Origin: CAZMGG01 sp964565715
GTDB lineage: Bacteria > Planctomycetota > UBA1135 > UBA2386
NCBI GenBank assembly: GCA_964565715.1
Contig: CAZMGG010000020.1
Coordinates: forward strand, 1-57,660
Direction of reading: 5' to 3'
Length of the DNA: 57,660 bases
Below are positions 8,999-15,906 of this stretch, piece after piece (position 1 is the first letter of the stretch; each line of letters begins with the position of its first letter). The translations under genes were made by a program, and so were the position numbers. The notes beneath the pieces were generated by a model that made no database searches, was not told the origin of the DNA, and saw only the letters and a list, made by a program, of their open reading frames with translations.

Positions 8999-9274
8999 CG
9001 GCGGGACGGTCTCGGGATGCGGGTGGGCGGCCAGTGTAGGTGGCGCCGTGGCGGCTGCCCAGGGAATGTGGCGCCGGCGGGCGGCGCATCCCCGATCCCC
9101 GGGGGGCGCCGGTTGCCCGCCGCGGACTGGGGCTCCGGCGCCACTGCTGCTGGAATCGTCGACCGCTGGGTGGCGCACCGGGCCGGACTTCACGGCCAGG
9201 CACAGAAGTCGGCGCGCGGCTGCGCACGCTCGACCATCCCGTGGCCGTGTCAGCCGAGACGCCATGGTGTGGGG
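8999..9274. other. Non-coding stretch upstream of the CAP-protein gene
   Basis: I see no gene here. The DNA is rich in GGCGCC-type palindromes (about 9040-9145). It should contain the promoter of the CAP-domain protein, but no promoter motif is clear. Reading frames on both strands stay open simply because of high GC. Confidence 0.4.
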
Positions 9275-9625
9275 TCTCTTGGCGTCGCAAGCGAGTTCGA
9301 CATCTACCGCGCCTGGGCCGAGGCGATCGTGTTCGGCGAGATCCGGCAGCGTGTGACGCGGAAGTGCGGCGCCGGCACGATGGTGCAGCGCCCGGACCGC
9401 GATGGCGCGATCCAGTGGCGCGAGGGCGTCAACCTGCTGCAGCATCGCCACGGCCAGTGGATCATCGATCCTGTACCTGCCGCCGGCGGGCACAGCGACG
9501 CAGGGCGTGCAGGCGTGGAGCAGGGGCACATGGCCAACGCCTACGTGCGCATGCGGCACCCGGACTTCCACGAACTGCGGCGGATGCTGGACATGGTCGG
9601 CGAGAACGTGACGGACGAAGGACAA
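9275..9625 (+). pseudogene. Decayed protein fragment, family uncertain (possibly ATP-grasp C-terminus)
   Basis: The plus-strand frame reads EFDIYRAWAEAIVFGEIRQ and on through WREGVNLLQHRHGQWIIDP, then protein-like sequence resumes as GHMANAYVRMRHPDFHELRR and ends in LDMVGENVTDE. Between them (about 9468-9512) the best continuation is in another frame (YLPPAGTATQGV), which suggests two compensating frameshifts. There is no start region and no plausible N-terminus. The pattern of aromatic and charged residues is like a real enzyme C-terminus; it reminds me of ATP-grasp carboxylate ligases but I cannot confirm that. I read it as a relic at the edge of the accessory island. Confidence 0.4.
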
Positions 9626-9779
9626 GGCCGGGTAGGATGGCGGCAGGCGAATCGCGGCGCGGGGCGCGGGTGCGGGTCGGTTGGTGTCAGTCGAGTTCGC
9701 GGCACCGGCCGGACCACGCCGTCCCGGCGGCCGACCAGCAGGGCCTATCGGGCACCCACGCACAGCTCCCGCGCCGAGC

Positions 9780-10616
9780 CTACTTCGCGATGGGCAACTC
9801 CCATAAGACTACTCCGTCGCCTCCCATCACGCGAAACGACGGGCGGCCATCAGGCTTCATCCCAAGGACAAGTCGCGGTCTCTGATCAGCATCGAGCAGC
9901 TGCATGCCAGATCCGGCAGCCGCGTTGTGTTGCAGTGCCATCCTTGGCCTTCCGTCTTCGTCCGTCAGAACCAAAACGACACCGCCATCCTGCTGGCGCG
10001 TGATATTGAGCAAGCCCCTGCCATCTTCACCAATCCTCAGGACGCGCGTCGAGCCATTCCCGCCAAGCATGATGCATGCCTTGCCATCATCACTCATTTT
10101 CAAGCCCATCTCGCCCCTGCCGACCTCCAAGGACAACTCCTGATTCCGCTCCCCTTTGCCGTCCCCTCCGCGCAACGACAGCCGGGAGCCCAGCCCTCGG
10201 TCATGCGCAAAACCCGCAAGCCATTCTCCACCTGGACCTCGGATACCGACCTCCGTCCGCCCATCAGCCGAACAAGCCAAGCGGACGCTTGCGGAAGCAC
10301 CCGTCGCGACCTCCAACGTGCGGCGCCCCTCGCCATCGTCCTCGATCCTGATTCCACCTCCAGTGCTCGGGTCGCTCAGTCGGATGGCAGCCAAGCCGTG
10401 GCCATCCACTCCCAGGACAATCCGATCGGCCCCCTTGCCGTCACTGAGCACAAGAGCCATACCCCCCTGTCCGTCTTCGAGGCTTCGAATACGAACGCGT
10501 CCCGCCGCATCGCGCACTTCAAGCCCCGCCGCCGTGCTTGTTGACAGTGGCACATGCAACAGCCAACCCGTCACTGCCAACGAAACGACGCAACCCGAAA
10601 CAAACTTGGCTTTCAT
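9780..10616 (-). CDS. Exported beta-repeat protein coupled to the RHS gene
   Basis: The 278-residue protein begins MKAKFVSGCVVSLAVTGWLLHV, a probable signal peptide or membrane anchor. The rest is built of repeated short units of the type D-x-x-G-R-x-R-x-x-L/V (LEVRDAAGRVRI, IRIEDDGEGRRTLEV, LTDEDGRPRMAL, DQRPRLVLG), so it should be an all-beta repeat protein. Its ATG overlaps the TGA of the RHS gene (10613-10616), the position usually held by an immunity gene. Base composition is clearly lower in GC than flanking genes. A role as periplasmic immunity protein or accessory to the RHS product is only inference; no family is recognised. Confidence 0.7.
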   Translation of the reverse strand: MKAKFVSGCVVSLAVTGWLLHVPLSTSTAAGLEVRDAAGRVRIRSLEDGQGGMALVLSDGKGADRIVLGVDGHGLAAIRLSDPSTGGGIRIEDDGEGRRTLEVATGASASVRLACSADGRTEVGIRGPGGEWLAGFAHDRGLGSRLSLRGGDGKGERNQELSLEVGRGEMGLKMSDDGKACIMLGGNGSTRVLRIGEDGRGLLNITRQQDGGVVLVLTDEDGRPRMALQHNAAAGSGMQLLDADQRPRLVLGMKPDGRPSFRVMGGDGVVLWELPIAK

Positions 10617-12742
10617 GGGTCAAACCTCAAGCGAAGCTCGATGGCCGCGCTTCCAAATCCCTTGCTGCCGATGGAGAAGACATCTTGATCCAGCACGCCA
10701 GATCCCACGCCCACCTCAACGGACCAAACCGCCGCGGACCGCCCGTGCCGCTCGACCGCCCAGATGTCCCTGCCGGCGTGGTGCTTCATGCCCCATATCA
10801 GCGGCAGGCCTGCCTCATCCTGCGGATACATCCAGCTCTGGTCCAACCCAACCTGAATCAGCTCCACCGCATGCCTTAGCCGCTCGCGCTCCTCATTACC
10901 AACGTCGGTTTGAGGCAACGGCGGCGCTCGCAGAGGAACATCCAAGCCCACCAGACTGCGGCACCAGTCGACTATGGGTTGTTCATAGTACTTGACGTAG
11001 GCCCGTGAGAACTTCTCAAGCACCTTTCCTATACCCTTCAGAGTCTCCTTGCCGGCCTGCTTGAGCAGTTCGTGGTTCAAAGGTGGCTCCTTCGGCTGGT
11101 GACCCGGCAGGTCGGTCTGTAGGCCCAGGCGATCCGACCGCGTCAGCGGGTTGGCGCCAACATATCCGTACTCATTGCCGTAGCTTGCGTGATCTGCCCA
11201 CGCCCCCAACGGATCCTGGCTCACGAAACGCCCCAGCCACGGGCTGTAATGCCGATGCCGCATGTACACCAGTCCCGTCTCCGGGTCGAACCGGTGCCCC
11301 TTCCAGTGGAACGGGTTGCCCGACAGTGACGTGTAGCCGGTGAAGACCCCGCCGCTGTAGAACCGCGTGCTGCCGTAGGGATCGTACTCCTGCACCTCCA
11401 GCACAGCGCCACCCGCGTCCAGCACCCGGGCCGGGCAATGGGCGCCGCCTTCGGCGACGAAACGCTCGTACCACGCCGAGCCCGACCGCCGCCGGAACGC
11501 CACCAGCTCGTCCAGCTGCTCGCCCCAGATGCTCTGCAGCACCGGCAGCGCGCTCAACGTCGAGCCGACAAAGCCCAGTTCCAGCTCCTGCACCTCCTCC
11601 CAGCGGTCATAGGCGTACATCCACGTCTGCACGCCGATCACCATCCGCACCACCCGCCGATCGAAGGCGTCGTACAGGTACACCGCCACCAACTGCATCG
11701 TCGGTTCCGGCTCCGGCTCGCCCGACGCCTGCGCCTGCCCCAAAGGGCCCGCCGGCTCCCGCCGCAGCGCCCCCCGCGGCAGCCGCTCCTGCAGCTGCCG
11801 CCGGAACTCCGGCACCGCGTGCCGGCTCAGCACGCTGCTCATGCCGCCCGGCACCCGTTCCAGCACCCGCCGCCGCGCGTCCGCCACCGCCGCCCGGTCC
11901 TGCATGCGCCAGCGCCGGCCGCCTCCCGTCGCCCGCCGCTCCACCGTGCTGCTCGACAACCCCGACGACTGCAGCGCCTGCTCGGTGTCCTCCAGCGTCC
12001 ACACCTCGGTCAACCGGTTGCGGTCGTCGAACACGTAGTAGAGGGAGCCGTCGAACACCGTGTTGCCGCGCTCGTCGTGCACCAGCCCCACGCCGTTCAC
12101 CGTCTCGTAGCGGTTCGACGGGCCCTGCGGGGCTGCCTCCTGCACCGTGTAGGTGTTGGTCCACGTGGTGCCGCCCTGCTGGTCCAGCACCTGGGTGCGG
12201 TTGTTGGCCGCATCCAGGCCATACGTCAGCTTCTGCACCACCGTCCCGGTGTTCGGCGCCTCGGGATCGGCGGCCGCCATCTTCGCCGGGTCGGCGCCGA
12301 TCCACGCCTTCGCCAGCCGATGGTGCTCGTCATAGGCGAACCGGTCGCCCTCGCCGGGCCCGCTGGTCGGGTTCTGCTTCCGGTAGACCTCTTTCACGAG
12401 GTTGCTGGCCAGGTCGTAGACGAAGTCGAACTCCGAGAACGGCACAGCCGCCCCCACCCGGTGCTCGATCCGGTCCATCCGCCCGTACGCATCGTACCGG
12501 TAGTCGGTCTTCCAGCTGCCGCCGCCGCGGAACGTGTCGCGCCGCGAGATCGCGCTGCCCTGGTGCCAGTACTGCGCGAGCGGGACCATCGTCCCGCCCG
12601 TCGCCTGCCACTGGATCTGCTGCAGCCTGCCCACCGGGTCGGCAGTGTAGCTCATCGCCAGGTCGTGCAAGCCACCGCCGAGGTTGTTCTGGTAGCCGAG
12701 CCCGGACCGGAACAGGTCCGAGCCCGCGTACGAACTGACCAC
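10613..12742 (-). CDS. RHS/YD-repeat core protein, 5'-truncated, with unique C-terminal tail
   Basis: The frame encodes YD-repeat sequence (YDAYGRMDRIEHR, FDFVYDLASNLVKE, YGLDAANNRTQVLD, VHDERGNTVFDG, YYVFDDRNRLTEVW), then the RHS-associated core near residues 480-545 (YDPYGSTRFYSG, GHRFDPETGLVYMRHRHYSPWLGRFVSQDP, NEYGYVGANPLTRSDRLGL). After the core comes a tail of about 160 residues with no RHS similarity, the usual place of a polymorphic-toxin domain. RHS proteins are normally far longer. Here similarity continues upstream of the GTG start (codons up to about 12853) and then stops abruptly at an in-frame TGA at 12854-12856, so the 5' half is missing. Likely a remnant or donor cassette rather than a working secreted toxin. 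Confidence 0.85.
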   Translation of the reverse strand: MVSSYAGSDLFRSGLGYQNNLGGGLHDLAMSYTADPVGRLQQIQWQATGGTMVPLAQYWHQGSAISRRDTFRGGGSWKTDYRYDAYGRMDRIEHRVGAAVPFSEFDFVYDLASNLVKEVYRKQNPTSGPGEGDRFAYDEHHRLAKAWIGADPAKMAAADPEAPNTGTVVQKLTYGLDAANNRTQVLDQQGGTTWTNTYTVQEAAPQGPSNRYETVNGVGLVHDERGNTVFDGSLYYVFDDRNRLTEVWTLEDTEQALQSSGLSSSTVERRATGGGRRWRMQDRAAVADARRRVLERVPGGMSSVLSRHAVPEFRRQLQERLPRGALRREPAGPLGQAQASGEPEPEPTMQLVAVYLYDAFDRRVVRMVIGVQTWMYAYDRWEEVQELELGFVGSTLSALPVLQSIWGEQLDELVAFRRRSGSAWYERFVAEGGAHCPARVLDAGGAVLEVQEYDPYGSTRFYSGGVFTGYTSLSGNPFHWKGHRFDPETGLVYMRHRHYSPWLGRFVSQDPLGAWADHASYGNEYGYVGANPLTRSDRLGLQTDLPGHQPKEPPLNHELLKQAGKETLKGIGKVLEKFSRAYVKYYEQPIVDWCRSLVGLDVPLRAPPLPQTDVGNEERERLRHAVELIQVGLDQSWMYPQDEAGLPLIWGMKHHAGRDIWAVERHGRSAAVWSVEVGVGSGVLDQDVFSIGSKGFGSAAIELRLRFDP

Positions 12743-12853
12743 GTCGGTCCAGTTGGTGCCGCCGCTGCCGTAGCGGAACGACTCGCGGTGCGTCCGGCCG
12801 AGGCTGTCCTGCTGGAACGTCTCCTCGACAGTCGATCGACTGATCGTCGCCAG

Positions 12854-13363
12854 TCAGTCCTCGAGCCACGCGGTTGCCGATATCTCGTCCATCAGAGGAC
12901 CTACCGCGCTGACGCCATCATCCAGCCTGCGTCTCTGTGCCCTAAAGTGACGCACGACGCGCGAGTACCTCATAGGGACAGGCACATCAAGCGCCACTGG
13001 ACAAGGTCGCCCGTCCACTATCAATGATTCCGATATAATGAAATCCATCATCAAGAAGCACACGTGCACTACACAGGCCTCATTCCTTAGTGCGGAGCGT
13101 CGGATCCTCCTGTACACAGATCCCGGGTGCGCCACACGTCCGTTGCGGCGAGGGAAGTGAACCAAGCAAGGCAGCTGGAGGTTGCCTTGTTGACGAAACA
13201 AGTCTTCCACGCAGTAGTTGGGGGCCTTGCCTCTCCATTCTGGCCATGTCGCGCTCGGCAATCGTAGTCTTGCTCCGATTGCGTGCGGCCCGCCATTCTC
13301 TGTCCACCTGTAGCCGCCTCCGAGGGGCCAAGCCATGCACTCGGTCATCACGTACCCTGCCAT
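12854..13363 (-). CDS. Hypothetical protein (169 aa) in the accessory island
   Basis: The ORF begins MAGYVMTECMAWPLGGG with a good purine-rich site (GAGGGTGG) a few bases upstream, and ends TAWLED at the TGA that precedes the RHS frame. It has several Cys and Trp residues and a hydrophobic patch CVVHVCFLMMDF. No family is recognised. GC is lower than the genome and other frames are also open here (13087-13296 and 13080-13376, minus), so part of it may be frameshifted or non-coding. It could be an immunity-type or toxin-remnant ORF, judging only from place. Confidence 0.4.
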   Translation of the reverse strand: MAGYVMTECMAWPLGGGYRWTENGGPHAIGARLRLPSATWPEWRGKAPNYCVEDLFRQQGNLQLPCLVHFPRRNGRVAHPGSVYRRIRRSALRNEACVVHVCFLMMDFIISESLIVDGRPCPVALDVPVPMRYSRVVRHFRAQRRRLDDGVSAVGPLMDEISATAWLED

Positions 13364-13372
13364 GACCCACCC

Positions 13373-13480
13373 TCAATCAATGAGCCACTCCGCAATTAGC
13401 GCTCCGGCCACTGCTCCCACGAAAGTCCCGACGCCGGGTATCACAGAGCCAGCCGCATTCCATCCCCCGCCTCGGCGCTC
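13373..13480 (-). pseudogene. Glycine-zipper C-terminal tail, 5' part missing
   Basis: Directly after the stop of the lipoprotein gene, the frame reads NAAGSVIPGVGTFVGAVAGA then LIAEWLID and a stop. This G-x-x-x-G pattern is typical of glycine-zipper membrane segments in bacteriocins and in tails of RHS-type toxins. No start codon with a proper site precedes it inside the intergenic space; GTG at the SVIPG position would give only 23 residues. I read it as the tail of a deleted gene, although a short peptide is possible. Confidence 0.35.
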
Positions 13481-13481
13481 C

Positions 13482-14171
13482 TCACCGCAAGGGCGCGATC
13501 TCCAGGCGGTCGAACAGCGAACCCGCGTCCGCCTTGGTCCAGAAGCCGATCCGGCCCGGACCCGCCAGCGTCGCGTCCCGATGCCGCAGGCACTCGCGGC
13601 CGTCGAAGTCCACCGCGATGTCCTCGCCCCGCGCCGTGACCCGCAAACGGTGCCACATCTTCTCGCGGGCCTCGACGTCGGCGCTGGCCAGCATGGTGCG
13701 CCGGCCGGCGACGACGTGATACAGCCGCACGTTGTCCTCAAGCGGGTTCCAGCGGGTCACGTAGTAGTTGTCGGCGTCGCGCGCGCGCCAGACGAGGCCG
13801 CCGCCCTGATCCTCCTCGCCGCTCTGCGCGAACACGTAGGCCGACAGCTCCAGATCGGCCGGATGCAGGGCCTCGCTGAGCAGCAGGTTGAAGGTCGACC
13901 CGGTGTTGCCGGTCTCGACCCGCACCACGTGGCCCGGATCGTCGGGGTCCAGCCCGTCGGCGACGGCCCAGCGGGCGGTGCGGCCCGCACCATCGGTCTC
14001 GGCGACGGCGAAGCCCGCCGGCACCGCCCCCACCGGGTCCTGTTCGAAGGAGAGGACCTGCGGCCCGGCCGCCGGGTCGCCGGGCGCGGCGGAACAACCC
14101 GCGGGCACGAGCAGGGCCAGCACCCACCCTGCCGACCAGGACAGCAACGAACGGGCGGAGCAACGCACCAT
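13482..14171 (-). CDS. Lipoprotein with concanavalin-like (DUF1080/LamG-type) domain
   Basis: The start at 14171 gives MVRCSARSLLSWSAGWVLALLVPAGCSAAPG, a lipobox export signal (PAGC). The mature 200 residues fit a jelly-roll fold of the kind seen in DUF1080/3-keto-disaccharide hydrolase-like and laminin-G proteins: VVRVETGNTGSTFNLLLSE, LSAYVFAQSGEEDQGGGLVWRARDADNYYVTRWNP, WHRLRVTARGEDIAVDFDG, GRIGFWTKADAGSLFDRLEI. These domains bind or process glycans; no catalytic claim is made. It stands at the border between the accessory island and normal high-GC sequence. Confidence 0.8.
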   Translation of the reverse strand: MVRCSARSLLSWSAGWVLALLVPAGCSAAPGDPAAGPQVLSFEQDPVGAVPAGFAVAETDGAGRTARWAVADGLDPDDPGHVVRVETGNTGSTFNLLLSEALHPADLELSAYVFAQSGEEDQGGGLVWRARDADNYYVTRWNPLEDNVRLYHVVAGRRTMLASADVEAREKMWHRLRVTARGEDIAVDFDGRECLRHRDATLAGPGRIGFWTKADAGSLFDRLEIAPLR

Positions 14172-14284
14172 GCCCGGAGCATACGCCGTCGCCTGCGAGG
14201 GACAGCGCCGGCGCACGCGACGTTCTTCCCGGTTCGCCTCGCCGATGGCCACCGGGCAGCCCATCGGCCACACTGCCTGACCCG

Positions 14285-15109
14285 ATGACCCGTGAGATCC
14301 ACAGCATCCCGCCTGCCCCCCGCCGGGTGCGGTGGCGGGCGGTGTGCTGGCAGCGCTGGCCGCTGTGCCTCACCGGACTGGTGCTGGCGGTCTACGGCGC
14401 GGTGTTCAACTGGATGCTGTTCCTGGCCTTCGGGGCGAGGCCCGCCGAGAACCGGGACCTCGACGCCGGGCCGGTGGTCACCGCCACGGCCACCGTGACC
14501 GCGGTCCTCGGCGATGCCGGCACCATCCACGGCGAGCCGGCCGAACTGGTCGAGTACGCCTTCCGCCGCGACATCGACCGCACCGGCAAGTGCTTCGCGC
14601 CGGCCGGGAAGTTCCACACCGGGCAGACGGTGACCATCGAACTGCTCCCCGGTCGCCCCCACCTCAACCGGATCGTCGGCACGCGCCTGCACCTGCTGCC
14701 ATGGTGGCTGCACCCCGAGCCGTGGTTCGCCATGGTGGTGGCGCCGGGGCTCGTGGTGCTGCTCGTGTGGCTCGCGCTCACCCTGCGCACGGCTCGGCTG
14801 ATGGCGCGCGGGATGGTGGCGGTGGCCGAGATCGAGTCGGTGCGGCGCTGCCGTTTCCCGGTGCCGGCCATGGTCGCCGTGCGCTACCGTTTCCTCGATC
14901 ACCACGCGGCGGTGCAGCAGGGCGGCCATCAAGTGCGGGCAAGGAGCCCGCTGGGGCTGCGCCTGCTGGTGCTGCAGCGGCGGCACCGGATCGGCCGGCT
15001 GCCGGTGGTGCACGATCGCACGAGCCCGCACCGGAGCCGCCTCTGCCTCGCCGACGACTTCCTGCCGGGAACGCCGGAACCGACGCCACGGGAGAACGCC
15101 ACTCCATGA
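14285..15109 (+). CDS. Two-helix membrane protein, DUF3592-like (copy 1)
   Basis: The 274-residue protein has hydrophobic segments at about residues 27-50 and 155-175, separated by a periplasmic beta-rich part (TATATVTAVLGDAGTIHGEPAELVEYAFRRD, then GQTVTIELLPGRPHLNRIVGTR). This resembles DUF3592-type proteins. It aligns along its whole length with the next gene, including the tail (ARSPLGLRLLVLQRRHRIGRLP against RRSPLAELVLALRPGDVLPG), so the two arose by duplication. The ATGA overlap at 15106 couples them. Function unknown. Confidence 0.75.
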   Translation: MTREIHSIPPAPRRVRWRAVCWQRWPLCLTGLVLAVYGAVFNWMLFLAFGARPAENRDLDAGPVVTATATVTAVLGDAGTIHGEPAELVEYAFRRDIDRTGKCFAPAGKFHTGQTVTIELLPGRPHLNRIVGTRLHLLPWWLHPEPWFAMVVAPGLVVLLVWLALTLRTARLMARGMVAVAEIESVRRCRFPVPAMVAVRYRFLDHHAAVQQGGHQVRARSPLGLRLLVLQRRHRIGRLPVVHDRTSPHRSRLCLADDFLPGTPEPTPRENATP

Positions 15110-15906
15110 CCGCTGAGCCCTCGGAACTGCCACCGCCGCCGCGCCGGATCGCGCGTCGGGCGATCCTGGCGTTCCGCTGGCCGCTCGGCCTGGTCGGCGG
15201 TTTCGTCTGCGTGTTCGCCACGGTCATGGGGCTGGTGCTCCTGGCCGGCGACGACTTCCGCTCGCCGTTCCCGGACTGGGACCTGGACGCCGCCGGTGAG
15301 CTGGCGCGGCGCGAGGCGACCGTCGAGCAGGTGACGGCGGTGGGCATGCGGCTGCGCAGCCATGCCGTGTGGGCCATCGACTACTCGTTTCCGCTGGACG
15401 AGGGCGGCGCGCGGGAACGCGGCCGCTGCTACGCGCTGGATGGCCCGTGGCGGCCGGGACAGCAGCGGCAGCTCGAATACCTGCCGCACGACGTCACGAT
15501 CCACCGGCTGCGCGGCACGACGCGGAGCCGGTCGGCCCTGTGGCTCGGCTGGTACCTGCCCTGGCTGTGGGGTCCGGCGGTGCTGCTGTTCGCCTTCTGG
15601 CTGGTCGGCTGCTGGCGCACGGCGGTCGTGCTGCGCCACGGTCGCGCGGTGCCGGCGCGCCTGCTGTCGGCGCGGACCACGCGCTTCACCAACCCGCCGC
15701 AGGTGGTCGTGCGCTACGCGTTCGATGCCGGTCACGACGGCGAGCAGCGCGGCTGGCGCTGGCTGCCGCGCCGTTCGCCGCTGGCGGAGCTGGTGCTGGC
15801 GCTGCGGCCCGGCGACGTGCTGCCGGGGTTGCAGGCGGTGTTCCTCGAGGAGCGGCCGGGCCGCCACCGGCTGCTGCCGGTGGCCGACGCGGAGGCGGGA
15901 TCCTGA
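15106..15906 (+). CDS. Two-helix membrane protein, DUF3592-like (copy 2)
   Basis: Paralogue of the preceding gene, 266 residues, starting MTAEPSELPPPPRRIARRAI. Hydrophobic segments are at about residues 24-48 and 148-170; between them lies the extracytoplasmic part (YSFPLDEGGARERGRCYALDG, LEYLPHDVTIHRLRGTTRSR). The start ATG overlaps the TGA of copy 1. Its own TGA overlaps the probable CTG start of the helicase gene, so all three genes form one transcription unit. Function unknown. Confidence 0.75.
   Translation: MTAEPSELPPPPRRIARRAILAFRWPLGLVGGFVCVFATVMGLVLLAGDDFRSPFPDWDLDAAGELARREATVEQVTAVGMRLRSHAVWAIDYSFPLDEGGARERGRCYALDGPWRPGQQRQLEYLPHDVTIHRLRGTTRSRSALWLGWYLPWLWGPAVLLFAFWLVGCWRTAVVLRHGRAVPARLLSARTTRFTNPPQVVVRYAFDAGHDGEQRGWRWLPRRSPLAELVLALRPGDVLPGLQAVFLEERPGRHRLLPVADAEAGS

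Noticed and set aside
8999..9763. N-terminal extension of the CAP-domain protein
   Set aside because: The frame stays open but the signal peptide at 8998 defines the start; the extension is Pro/Arg/His-rich with no similarity.
6236..10003. Very long plus-strand open frame (over 1,200 codons) opposite the CAP-protein gene
   Set aside because: It is antisense to a well-supported gene with signal peptide and domain; composition is Arg/Ala/Gly/Leu-rich shadow sequence typical of high-GC DNA. Only the short segment 9275-9625 in it looks protein-like.
13090..13365. Plus-strand 91-aa ORF in the accessory island
   Set aside because: No ribosome-binding site and Ser/Arg/Leu-rich shadow composition; the minus-strand ORF has a better start.
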